A DNA stretch of 31,095 bases from a virus. The translations under genes and the position numbers were made by a program. This document shows, piece by piece, positions 7,335 through 17,000 of this stretch; position 1 is the first letter of the stretch; each line of letters opens with the position of its first letter. The stretch is taken from the IMG/VR virus record IMGVR_UViG_3300030106_001923, positions 1 through 31,095 of that record; one strand, written 5' to 3'. A model generated the notes under the pieces. The model was not told where the DNA came from and did no database searches. It saw nothing but the letters and a program-made list of their open reading frames with translations.

Positions 7335-8333
7335 ATGGCAGCAAATTGGGCATCAGGCCTACAGGTTTCACGATGGGCGAAAGAACTCCAGAGTGAAATT
7401 AGTAAAGGGGTTTACTTTAGTAAATTCATGGGTGAAGGGCCAGGAAATGCTATTCATGTCAAGCAAATGGAAGAAGGCAAAGGTAAAGATGTTACTTTTG
7501 GTTTTGTTTCTCAGCTTACAGGAAGTGCAATTACTGGTGATTCATCATTAGAGGGAAATGAGCAATCGTTATCTACTTACTCAAATACAGTTAGTACCAA
7601 TCAAAAAAGATTAGCTGTAAGAGACACAGGTAAATTTACGAATTCTAAAGTGCTTTATGATTTCAGAAGCACTTCCCTAGATCTTCTTAAAACACAGTAC
7701 GCAGAACTTATCGATGCTGATATTTTCTCTGCACTATCTCCAACAAGTGGTACTCATGCGTATTACAGAGCAGATGCTTCTGCTTCTGTTTATGCTTCCA
7801 GTGATCCAAAGGCAGATTTAGCTGATGGTGATGATATTACTTTAGCTGATATTAGTGCAATGAAAACACTTGCTCAGATAGGTGGAGCAGCTAACTACAG
7901 AATGAGACCAATTCGTGTAGACGGTGACGACTACTATGTATTGGTAGTGCATCCTGAAGTTGCTTACGACCTATTTGAATTAGATGAGTTTCAGCAAATT
8001 CAGCGTGAAGCTCAAGTTCGTGGTGATAGTAACCCATTATTTAAAGGTGCTTTAGGTATTTATAATGGAGTTGTTATTCACGCTCACGAAGGTGTTCATA
8101 TTGGTTCAGATGCAGGTTCAGGCAGTAATGTTGAATTTGCTAGAAACCTTTTTATGGGCGCACAAGCAGCTTGTTTTGCAGAATCCTCTGATATGTTCTG
8201 GGTTGAAAAAACCTTTGATTATGGAAACCAACTTGGTATTTCAGCATCAAAGATTTTTGGTGTAGACATTTCAGATTACAATAATAAAGATGTTGGTGTA
8301 ATTCAATATCTTTCATCAAGGACTAATCTGTAA
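7335..8333 (+). CDS. Major capsid protein, N4 gp56-like family
   Basis: The main shell protein of the head. Its 332 residues contain the family pattern KGKDVTFGFVSQLTGSAITG, then SLEGNEQSLS, and NQKRLAVRDTGKFTNSKVLYDF around residues 95-115, which I recognise from the N4 gp56-like (DUF4043) capsid group with the HK97 fold. A central VLVVHPEVAYDLF segment and a C-terminal strand region follow. The start has GGAGTC upstream. It lies directly before a strong terminator, as expected for a highly expressed late gene. The pairing of this capsid type with a P22-like portal is mosaic but not rare in environmental podoviruses. Confidence 0.9.
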   Translation: MAANWASGLQVSRWAKELQSEISKGVYFSKFMGEGPGNAIHVKQMEEGKGKDVTFGFVSQLTGSAITGDSSLEGNEQSLSTYSNTVSTNQKRLAVRDTGKFTNSKVLYDFRSTSLDLLKTQYAELIDADIFSALSPTSGTHAYYRADASASVYASSDPKADLADGDDITLADISAMKTLAQIGGAANYRMRPIRVDGDDYYVLVVHPEVAYDLFELDEFQQIQREAQVRGDSNPLFKGALGIYNGVVIHAHEGVHIGSDAGSGSNVEFARNLFMGAQAACFAESSDMFWVEKTFDYGNQLGISASKIFGVDISDYNNKDVGVIQYLSSRTNL

Positions 8334-8343
8334 TCAATAACCT

Positions 8344-8370
8344 AGAGGGGGACTAACCTCCCCCTCTTTA
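8344..8370 (+). terminator. Rho-independent terminator after the capsid gene
   Basis: Nine-base-pair stem AGAGGGGGA (8344-8352) with TCCCCCTCT (8359-8367), a six-base CTAACC loop, then a short T-rich tail TTTATT. It starts ten bases after the capsid stop codon. It probably punctuates the head operon, letting capsid message accumulate over downstream tail message. Confidence 0.85.
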
Positions 8371-8381
8371 TTGGAAATATT

Positions 8382-9260
8382 ATGACCTTATCAGAAATAA
8401 CAACAGAAGTCAGAAATATTACAGGTGTAGACTCTACATCTGTTTTAGCTGATTCAATCATACATGACCTCATCAATGAAGGTCATTTTCAGCTTTGTGA
8501 TGAAGCTAATTTATTACAAGGATATGCAACTCGTAATTCAGTTATAGATCAGAGTGAATATCAAATGAAAGACAGTAATACATTAGTTACGGACTGGACA
8601 TTAGATCAGAATAATTTAGACGGTGCAATCAGCACAAGTCTATCATTAGAGTCAATGACTCGTATATATAGAGTAGATTATGATGGTAGCATTTGTCAAA
8701 GAATTGGTATCAATGAAATCAATGATATTGCAGATGATTCTTCATTAAGTAATATTACTACAGATAAAGCATTTTACATCCATGAGGATAAATTAGGAAT
8801 ATTTCCTACTCCTACTGAGGTAAAAGAAATAAAAGTATATTATTATTATGTACCACATAAAATGTTTATTGATTCTACAGTTGATGTTTCAAGTGGCTCT
8901 ACAGATGTAACGATGGATTCAACGGCTGATGTTAGACCAGGTATGTCAATAGTAGGTGCAAATATTGCAGATAATACTATTGTAAGAAATATTACTAATT
9001 CTACTACTATCGTTATTACAGCTAATGCTACAGGAACAGCATCTAATCAATCGGTTACTTTTGGCAAACCAGAGATAGATGAGCGTTATCAAAGAATATT
9101 AATTTACTATCCTTGTTGGAGAGTTTCAGAAAGACTTAGAGACTTAAATTTAATTTCATATTTTAAAAATGAATGGTTAGAGCAAAAACAGCGAGTAATA
9201 CTTGAAAGACAGTCCAGAGATGGAAGTACAGTTCTAACTGTTCCATATAACGACTTTTAA
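8382..9260 (+). CDS. Head-tail adaptor (connector) protein with inserted beta domain
   Basis: A 292-residue protein after the capsid gene, placed as the ring that joins portal to tail nozzle. The helical N-terminus (LSEITTEVRNITGV ... IIHDLINEGHFQLCDEAN) and the C-terminal helix (ERYQRILIYYPCWRVSERLRD) fit the tail-tube A/gp4-like connector type. Residues about 165-228 are different: threonine-, serine- and valine-rich, with VRPGMSIVGANIADNTIV, resembling the short beta repeats found in many phage surface proteins, inserted between the two helical parts. The gene ends in a TAATG junction with the next. Role by context and fold pattern; not proven. Confidence 0.7.
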   Translation: MTLSEITTEVRNITGVDSTSVLADSIIHDLINEGHFQLCDEANLLQGYATRNSVIDQSEYQMKDSNTLVTDWTLDQNNLDGAISTSLSLESMTRIYRVDYDGSICQRIGINEINDIADDSSLSNITTDKAFYIHEDKLGIFPTPTEVKEIKVYYYYVPHKMFIDSTVDVSSGSTDVTMDSTADVRPGMSIVGANIADNTIVRNITNSTTIVITANATGTASNQSVTFGKPEIDERYQRILIYYPCWRVSERLRDLNLISYFKNEWLEQKQRVILERQSRDGSTVLTVPYNDF

Positions 9261-12205
9261 TGGCTAGAAAAACTATAAGAGATTTTTCAGGTGGCTTAGT
9301 AAGCTATCAATCTGAGTTTGATATATCAGATAGTCAATTTCAAGAGTTTGATAATGCTATCAATACTAAGCGTGGTAGTATTACAAAAGTAGGTACAAGT
9401 AGTGCTAAATCAGCAGCTATTACTACTATTTATGATAAAAGCACTGAATTTATTCGTTATCGTACTGAAAAAGATGGTAGTGGTAATGATAAAAGCACTG
9501 AATGGTGGGTAGTATCTAATGCTGATCAAGTATATAGAGCTAGTGTAGAAGATGGTACTTCAGGTTCTTGGTCTACATTAAATACTTATTCTACTTTAGG
9601 AAGCGAACTGATTACGAATGGTGCTTTATCTTCTAGCAGTTCTTGGACATTTGGTACTGGATGGGTATTTAATGCAGGTGAGCCTCCATCTGTACCTGCT
9701 CATGTTTCTTATACACTTAGCTCTGGTGAGGGTGCATTATCTCAGACCAATGCTAATATGGCAGGTAGTTTAGAAAAGAATAAAATTTATAAATTACAAT
9801 TTGAAATTGAAAATATAGGAGGAGGAGCAAAAGTAGATCTAAAAGTTCAAAGTGCAGATCTTAGTGAAACATATATTAATACGACACGATTAGCTGCAGG
9901 TACACATACTTTATATTTTTCACCAAAAACAAGCAACGCAGGTATTGCATTTTACTCAGTTACTTCATCTGAATATTCTAGTTATAGAATTGATGATATT
10001 TCTGTTAAACAAGCTCCTAGTAATGACCTTTTAGTGCATAATCAAATTTTACGAATCAGTGATGGTGCTTTTTTAAACGACCCTAAATGGTATGGACATA
10101 TTAAAAGAGATGTTTTTGGCCAGGGATTAACTTTATCTCATTATCGTTGGAGAACACCTCCAATGTCTGCTGCAGTAAATAATTGGTTTCTAAAAGATAC
10201 AGAACTTACTCCTCCTGTTGTAGTACCAATGAAGTACGCATTCGATCAGAATAATGATATAAATGCAGTCAATGAAGTAGGTATATTTGTATATTTTCCA
10301 GATGAAACTACACTGAATGGAGATTTAGTAGACACCAAACTTATTCCTGATGTTACTGCAGGAACTTTTTCTGATAAAGATAAATATACAGTTACATTTT
10401 TATATGACTATGTTCAAGAAAGTGAATTAGCAAGAGATGCAAATGGAGATATAGGAGTATTTGCTCAAAATGCTCCATTATCTTCAGGAGCTAGATGTCC
10501 AGGCATACAATTAGTGCCATTTACAGGAACTTCACTTGGAAGTTGGAACGAAAGAATTACAGGTATTAATTTATATTGGCAACCTGAAGATGATGTAGAT
10601 TTCTATTTAGTAGCTACTTATGATATACAAGATGCGTTTTCAGATGATCCTAGAGCAAAAGATTCTACAACGACAAGTGTAATTCGTAAAGGCATTAGTG
10701 TTACTTCTAATTCTGGATATTGGATACCATGTTTAGAACCATACGGTGCAACGACAAATGATACGCAAGAATTAGATTCTACTCATGGTAGTCATTCTGC
10801 GACTACTTTAATTGGTGTATCAAATTGGAGTTCGGGTGCTTCAAGTGCAGCGGCAGATAAAGCTATTATTGTAATGCACGATATAGCAGATGTTACTAGC
10901 ATTGCTAACTTTGCTGAAGGATTAGCAAGAACAATAACATATATTGCAAATATTAAAGAAGTACCAATTTCATCAACAACCTTAACTACAGGTACTTCAG
11001 CAGGTACTGTAAATTGGGGTAACTGGGTAGGTCAAACATATAATGATCTAGCAAGTGATTATCATTGGAATCATATTAGTGGATTTGTATGCTCTGTATC
11101 TACAGATAAACTAGCAACTTGGTACATACCAAATGATGGTCTAAAACTTGCAACCTATAATTCACTTACAGGAAGAGCTGCAGAAACAAGACTAAAACCA
11201 ATAAAATGGAATACAGCAACAGTAGTAGGTAACAAAGCATTTTATGGAAATATAGATTTTAAAGATGAGAACGATCAAACAATTCGTGAAAGAAATCGCA
11301 TTGTCTTTACTGATAACTTTAAGCTTGATGAAGCCGTGGTTGGAACAAAGTTTTTGGATGTTGGTAAGAATGATGGGGATGAAATAACTGCGTTGCATTC
11401 GTTTCAGAATAGATTGTATGTATTTAAAACAAGAAACATATACATCTACAGAATACAAAGCGCACAATCCGTTAATTTTATTTTAGAAAGACATATAGCA
11501 GGTACGGGATGTCTGCATAAACACGCAGTAATAGATACACCTTATGGTATTTGTTTTGCTGATAATAAGCAGGTAAGTCTTTTAAGAGGACTAGAAATAT
11601 CTGAACTATCTTTGCTGATTAGAGATACTTATCAAGGCTTAACTTTAAATGTGAATGAAGGTGCATTGTCTTTAGGGTATCATGGTAATATAAATACATT
11701 AGTTTTGAATTATGATTTTGATGCTACAATAATGTATGCGTATAACTTTGATACGCAATCTTGGTCTAAGTTCAGTGGTTTTTCAGGTCAATATCAAAGT
11801 CAGTTTGTATTAGATGATACTCAAGAATTACAAACATTTGATACTGGAACAAAGAAAGTCACTAATTTATTTAGTAGCACTTCTAATGACTCAACTTCTA
11901 CAATGTTATTAAAAACAAAAAGATTTGATTTTGGATTACCTGATCAGTTTAAACGCTTTACAAAACTACATATTACTTACAAAGGTAGTGGTACTGGAAC
12001 TGCCATGTCTTACAAGGTTTACTTAGATGGCAGTGATACACCTTCTATTACACAAGAAATGATTGAACATACTACTTTACAAACACATTCTAGTAGAATA
12101 AATGAGTTAGCTAAAAGTATTGAGATAGAGGTTTATGGTGTAGAAAGCAATGTAAGAATAGATGGCATAGATATAGATTACGATATAGAAGGAGGTAATC
12201 CATAA
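9260..12205 (+). CDS. Tail tube/nozzle protein with carbohydrate-binding-like module
   Basis: A 981-residue beta-rich protein after the adaptor, in the position of the podoviral nozzle (gp12/tail-tube B type). The opening RKTIRDFSGGLVS is typical of that group, and the later part (LHSFQNRLYVFKTRNIYIYR; GICFADNKQVSLLRG) reads as propeller-like strands. Residues about 115-251 are a separate module, from LGSELITNGALSSSSSWTFG to YRIDDISVKQ, resembling CBM4/9-like domains that decorate phage tails. Two relatives of that module occur in the fibre encoded at 18714-22310. It starts and ends in TAATG junctions. The nozzle assignment is from context and overall pattern. Confidence 0.75.
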   Translation: MARKTIRDFSGGLVSYQSEFDISDSQFQEFDNAINTKRGSITKVGTSSAKSAAITTIYDKSTEFIRYRTEKDGSGNDKSTEWWVVSNADQVYRASVEDGTSGSWSTLNTYSTLGSELITNGALSSSSSWTFGTGWVFNAGEPPSVPAHVSYTLSSGEGALSQTNANMAGSLEKNKIYKLQFEIENIGGGAKVDLKVQSADLSETYINTTRLAAGTHTLYFSPKTSNAGIAFYSVTSSEYSSYRIDDISVKQAPSNDLLVHNQILRISDGAFLNDPKWYGHIKRDVFGQGLTLSHYRWRTPPMSAAVNNWFLKDTELTPPVVVPMKYAFDQNNDINAVNEVGIFVYFPDETTLNGDLVDTKLIPDVTAGTFSDKDKYTVTFLYDYVQESELARDANGDIGVFAQNAPLSSGARCPGIQLVPFTGTSLGSWNERITGINLYWQPEDDVDFYLVATYDIQDAFSDDPRAKDSTTTSVIRKGISVTSNSGYWIPCLEPYGATTNDTQELDSTHGSHSATTLIGVSNWSSGASSAAADKAIIVMHDIADVTSIANFAEGLARTITYIANIKEVPISSTTLTTGTSAGTVNWGNWVGQTYNDLASDYHWNHISGFVCSVSTDKLATWYIPNDGLKLATYNSLTGRAAETRLKPIKWNTATVVGNKAFYGNIDFKDENDQTIRERNRIVFTDNFKLDEAVVGTKFLDVGKNDGDEITALHSFQNRLYVFKTRNIYIYRIQSAQSVNFILERHIAGTGCLHKHAVIDTPYGICFADNKQVSLLRGLEISELSLLIRDTYQGLTLNVNEGALSLGYHGNINTLVLNYDFDATIMYAYNFDTQSWSKFSGFSGQYQSQFVLDDTQELQTFDTGTKKVTNLFSSTSNDSTSTMLLKTKRFDFGLPDQFKRFTKLHITYKGSGTGTAMSYKVYLDGSDTPSITQEMIEHTTLQTHSSRINELAKSIEIEVYGVESNVRIDGIDIDYDIEGGNP

Positions 12206-12399
12206 TGTCAGAAACGATTGAAACACTTACAGATGGTAAGCAAGATAAAATATTTAACCTTAAACAAGGTTTTTTTAGTCCCAGAGAAGGGAAAGATACT
12301 GATATGGGAATATGCACAAAAGATGGTAAGTTCTACTTAGCTGTAAAGCTAAATGAAGAGTGGCATTTCTCTGAAATAAAGAAAGCAAAGGATTTGTAA
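12205..12399 (+). CDS. Small virion-type protein (64 aa)
   Basis: Begins in a TAATG junction with the nozzle gene, with GGAGGTAAT upstream. Residues 30-58 (GKDTDMGICTKDGKFYLAVK, then EEWHF) resemble a short beta motif (DGxxGDM ... KLYVKxNGxW) often seen in small phage tail-fibre or virion proteins. At 64 residues it can hold little more than that motif. It may be an adaptor or anchor for a fibre. A specific function is not established. Confidence 0.65.
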   Translation: MSETIETLTDGKQDKIFNLKQGFFSPREGKDTDMGICTKDGKFYLAVKLNEEWHFSEIKKAKDL

Positions 12400-12400
12400 A

Positions 12401-13213
12401 ATGGATAGAAAAGAATTTGAGCAAGAGATTTTAAAAATAAGAAGATCTGTTTTGCCTGATAGCATGAAAGAAAAATTAGAAAGAGAATTTCGAGCTAATT
12501 TTGAAATGATGCAACAGTCAGGTGCTACTCGTGACCCAGAGACAGGTTTATTTCGTGCTTTAGATGGTAGACTATATCAGACAATAGAAGAAGTCGATAG
12601 AAGTAACGAAGAGCTTCGTAGAAGGCAACAACTTGAAGAAACAAGAGGTGAAGCACAAGAGCAACTTGGAGAACTTGAAAGTCTTATCAGAAGGTCTGGA
12701 GCAGCTCAAAGACAAATGGCTGAAAGAGTGGGTGCTAGGCAAACAGGACAACTATTGAGTCAGTTAGAGCGTAGTATTCTAGGTGCAGGAGGAGATGCTC
12801 AAGCACTAGAAGCTCTTACTCCTGGTGTTCAAGAAAGAGCAGAAAGAAGTTTATTAGATAGGCTTACAGGTATAGAAGCGCAAACTGCACAACAATTACA
12901 AAGAGTTCCTCAGTTAGCTTTAGGTCAAGCTACTACTATGGCAGGTTTACAGCAAACACAACAGCAGATACAAGATCAAATGGCAAGAGCTATAATGGGT
13001 GAAGAAACTAGAAGAGCGCAGATACAAGCAGAGCTAGATAGTCAGCCAGAATGGTGGGAAAGTATCTTAGGTGCTGCAGGTACAGCAATCGGAACTGCAG
13101 TTGGTGGGCCAGTAGGTGGAGCGATTGGTGGCGCATTGACAGGTGCATTTACACGACAACCTCAATCCACTACGACAATAGGTTCAAGTCCAGTAATATA
13201 TGATAGTTTTTAG
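12401..13213 (+). CDS. Internal virion (ejection) protein, putative
   Basis: A 270-residue protein, predominantly helical and rich in Gln, Glu, Arg and Ala, with long coiled-coil stretches (RRRQQLEETRGEAQEQLGEL; QTQQQIQDQMARAI). It ends in a glycine-rich hydrophobic segment at residues 220-250 (ILGAAGTAIGTAVGG and onward) that could insert into or cross a membrane. Such a build, together with its place between nozzle and polyvalent protein, is typical of podoviral core proteins ejected with DNA. AAAGGA lies before the ATG. No enzyme motif seen. The function is inferred. Confidence 0.65.
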   Translation: MDRKEFEQEILKIRRSVLPDSMKEKLEREFRANFEMMQQSGATRDPETGLFRALDGRLYQTIEEVDRSNEELRRRQQLEETRGEAQEQLGELESLIRRSGAAQRQMAERVGARQTGQLLSQLERSILGAGGDAQALEALTPGVQERAERSLLDRLTGIEAQTAQQLQRVPQLALGQATTMAGLQQTQQQIQDQMARAIMGEETRRAQIQAELDSQPEWWESILGAAGTAIGTAVGGPVGGAIGGALTGAFTRQPQSTTTIGSSPVIYDSF

Positions 13214-13222
13214 GAGTAAATA

Positions 13223-14053
13223 ATGGCTTTTAAATTTAAAACAAAGAAAAGACCAACAGCAGCACAAGCCTTTGCAGGTGGATTCGCTCAAGGTGCAATA
13301 AAAGGATTGCAAGAAGGCGCAGAGAGAAGTTTACAAGATAGATTAAATCAACAAGAAGCATTTAAAGAGTTTCGTAAAGACTTTTCTCAATCTATTAATT
13401 ATATTGATGTAAGTGATGAAGATAGAAAAATATTGAGGGATACTCAATCTATGATGTTAATGGGTACATTAAAGAATAAAGATGAAGTTGTTACTCACTT
13501 AAATGCTAAGTCTCCTAACTTAGGCTTTAAGATAACTGGAGCATCTGCTCCAGAAGTAATAGGAGGTGTAACTAGTGGTTATAGTACATTGCAGTTTATA
13601 GATGGTAAACCTGTTGTTAAACAAATTACAGACCCAGTAGAATCTCCTTTTTCGAATCAAATTTTATTGACAAAAACTAGCCCTACAGGTGAAGTTACAA
13701 AACAATTTGTCGAAAAGTCGATGTTAAAAGATCCTGTAATAACTAAAGAAGCACAACTTGATAAACCTAAAAAAGCAAAAACAGTAGAAGAAAAACAACT
13801 TGAATTAGCTCAAAAAGAAGTAATCAGAAATGCAACTGAAGAGGGTATTTCTATTGAAGGTTATATGGAAAAATATGATGGACAACCAGAAGTAGAGCTA
13901 CTAAAACAATTACAAAAACAAGAACAAGAAGTTGTTCCTGAGTCTACTAGCGTTCAACCTGCACCAATGGGACAAGAGGGTTTAACTATTGTAAATCCAA
14001 CTACGGGTGAAAGACTAATATTGAAAGATGGTAAATGGCAACCAATCAAGTAA
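13223..14053 (+). CDS. Internal virion protein, putative (276 aa)
   Basis: A TAGGAG site precedes the ATG. The first 30 residues are basic then glycine/alanine-rich (FAGGFAQGAIKGLQEGAE), followed by charged helices and a low-complexity, lysine/glutamate-rich linker near 180-240. The end, TGERLILKDGKWQPI, is a short motif that I associate with phage ejection proteins, where it may dock to a partner. The gene overlaps the next by 19 bases. Together with the 270-residue protein upstream and the protease downstream, it probably forms an internal core or ejectosome. Confidence 0.6.
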   Translation: MAFKFKTKKRPTAAQAFAGGFAQGAIKGLQEGAERSLQDRLNQQEAFKEFRKDFSQSINYIDVSDEDRKILRDTQSMMLMGTLKNKDEVVTHLNAKSPNLGFKITGASAPEVIGGVTSGYSTLQFIDGKPVVKQITDPVESPFSNQILLTKTSPTGEVTKQFVEKSMLKDPVITKEAQLDKPKKAKTVEEKQLELAQKEVIRNATEEGISIEGYMEKYDGQPEVELLKQLQKQEQEVVPESTSVQPAPMGQEGLTIVNPTTGERLILKDGKWQPIK

Positions 14054-17000
14054 TACCTCCCTTACCAAAAGGTTTTGTATTAGAATCTGAAATACCTCCT
14101 TTACCAAAAGGATTTGTATTAGAAGATGATTCTGATATAAAAGTTGATACTGTTAAAACAAAGGTTGAAGAGCCAAAAAAAGAAAAACCAGATAAAGTTG
14201 AACCTGGATTAAGAGTAGCTCCAAAACCTACTTTTGGTCAAAAGTTTAAATCATTTATAAGAGGAATGTTTGAAGATGATTTAACTACTAATGTTAAGAG
14301 TCAAATGATTTATCAAATAAGTAAAGATACTGGTAAATCACTTCAGGAAGTTTCTAAAGATTATAATAAATTAATTCGTGATCCAAAAATCACAGGTATT
14401 AGACCAGAACCTACAGTAATGGAATCTGCAGAACTAGCCTTTACTGGTGCTGTGGCTGCAGGACTATCTACCAATCCAATAACAACAGGTTTGGGAGTTG
14501 CAACTTTTATGGCACTTGATGAAGCAGAAAATGCTATTATATCTGGTGTAACGGAAGGTAAGTATGAATTTGGTGGTGGTAAAAATATTGCAGATCTATT
14601 ACCTGAAGATGCTACAAGGACTTCAAGAGAAGTAGTAGAAATATTAGATTTTATTGGAAAAGGAATGGTTGTTGGTAAGATTACTCCTAAAGCTAGACAG
14701 CAGTTCAAGAAAGCATCCGAGTTTGTTACTAAGCAGTTTATTAAAGAATATAAAATGCCTAAAACTGTTTACATGGATGCTAATAAGGTTAAATCAATTT
14801 TAAGAGGTAGTGACAAAGATGTAATTAGTAAATCTGAAAAAGATTTATTATTAGATTTAAATCTTAAAGGGCCACAGTATAGAAAGGCTATTAGAGATGG
14901 AATATCAATAGAAATACCTGCTGAAAAAGTAACAAAAATGGTTGATAGACCGTGGTGGGGTCAGGTTAAAGAAGTATTTAAAATACCTAAAACAGATCAA
15001 GTTATTGGTGTGGAAAGATTTGGTGAAAGAAAGCAAACTGTAAGAGGATTGTTAAAAGAACCAGAATTTAAAGTTTCTGAAACTCAAGAACTTAATTCGT
15101 TAGTAGAGAATTTTAATAGCACTTATAAAAGGTTATTTCAAGAGGGTAGAACAAATACGCAGTTATTACAAGACCAAAAAGCAATATTAAGATTAAGTAA
15201 GTTAATAAAAGAAATAGACCCAAAATTTGAAGCTCCTGAAATACCATTTGAGTCTGATTTAAATCAAGTTGATGGTAGCTCTTTAAGGCAAGCTAACATA
15301 GATGCAATAGAAAGAAATCAACACTTTAGTGAGACTAAGGCTGCTAAAGAAAGAGTAGAAGGTATAGAAAAAATAAGCAGAGCTGATATTACTCAGTTTA
15401 TGAGAAATGCTTTTAAAGCTACTATTAGAGGTAAAGCAACAAATAGAATGAAAGGTGTAGCAGGTTTTTTTAGACCAGATAAAAAAACAGTTAGATCAAA
15501 AGTTACAGATGATATATATGTTTTATCGCATGAGATAGCACATTTTATAGATAATAAAATATGGGGAACACAGCCTAAACAAAGACCTCATTTTAAACCG
15601 TGGCAACAAGAACTTGGTAGATTAGATTATGACCAGACAAAATTAAGAACAAGTGAAGGGTTTGCTGAATTTATTCGCCATTTTGTTAGTACAGGTAAAG
15701 CTCAAGAACTTGCACCTAATTTTTATGATTGGTTTACAAATGATTTTGCAAAACAAAATAAACAAATATATAATAATATATTAAAGCTAAAAGACTTAAT
15801 GACTCGCTATAATAAGCAAGGTTCGGTAGATAGAGTAAAGTCTCAAATTAATTTTGAAGGCAGACCTCCTGAACAACCTTTAATAGAAAGAGCAAAAGAT
15901 ATTAGTTTACGATTTAGAGAAAATTTTATAGATGATTTAGCTTTTTTAGAGGATGTTTATAAAAGAGAAGGTATTAAAGGACTGGATCCTGCTGAAGATC
16001 CGTTACAACTTATGAGAGTCTTTAAAGGCAAGGCTCGTAGTAAAGCAGAATATGCGATTAGAGAGCATACTATAGATTATGTTGGTAGGATTACAGGTGA
16101 TGGTTTAGTAAAAGTATTAAAACCAGTTTCTAAAAATAAAAAAGAATTACAAGATTTTTTAGCTTATGCTTATGCTAGGAGAGCTTTATCAAGACCAGAT
16201 ATTGATGCAGGTATAGAAATTTCAGATGCACAATTTGTATTTGATAAGTTTGATAGTAAAAAATTCAGAGAAGCTAGTGATAATTTAAGTGCTTTTGCCG
16301 ATAGAGTTTTAGAATACTATGTAGATTCAAGAGGTATGAGTCCTGAAACTAGAAATAAAATTAAAGAATTAAATCCAGTATATATTCCTTTATATAGATT
16401 TTTTACACAAGAACCAAGATTTAGATCTCAAGCAAAACAAGTTAGTGGTGGTAAGCCTATTAAAAAATTAAAAGGTAGTGGTAGGCAAATATTAAATCCT
16501 ATTGAAAGTATGGTTAGATATGTAGAAAACATATATTCTGCAGGAGACAAAACAAGAGTAGCACTAGCTTTAGCAGACTTAGCAGATCGCAACATATTAC
16601 CAGGTGGATTAATAGAAGAAGTCCCTCCACCGATAAAAACTCAGACAATGAGTACAAAAGCTCTTCAAAAAGAATTAGAGAAAAGTGGTTTTGGTATATT
16701 TAGATTATTTGAAGAAGATGCTTCAATGATGCCAGATATGATTACAACCTTTATTGCAAGTAAACAGTATAGTGGCAAAGATAATATTATTCCAATATAT
16801 GAAGGTGAGTCTGTAAAATTTTATGAAGTAGATCCAAGATTGTACAAAATGTTAAAAGGACTAGATCAATTACAATTAAACCCTGTAATTGATTTTATGT
16901 TAGGTAAACCAACTAGAATGATTAAACTAGGTGCTGTGGGTTTAAATGCTGCATTTAGTTATATTAGAAATCCATTTCGTGACTTAGTAACATTTTCAAT

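Noticed and set aside
14361-14708. 115-codon minus-strand ORF
   Set aside because: Opposite the polyvalent protein gene; low-complexity composition and no start signals.
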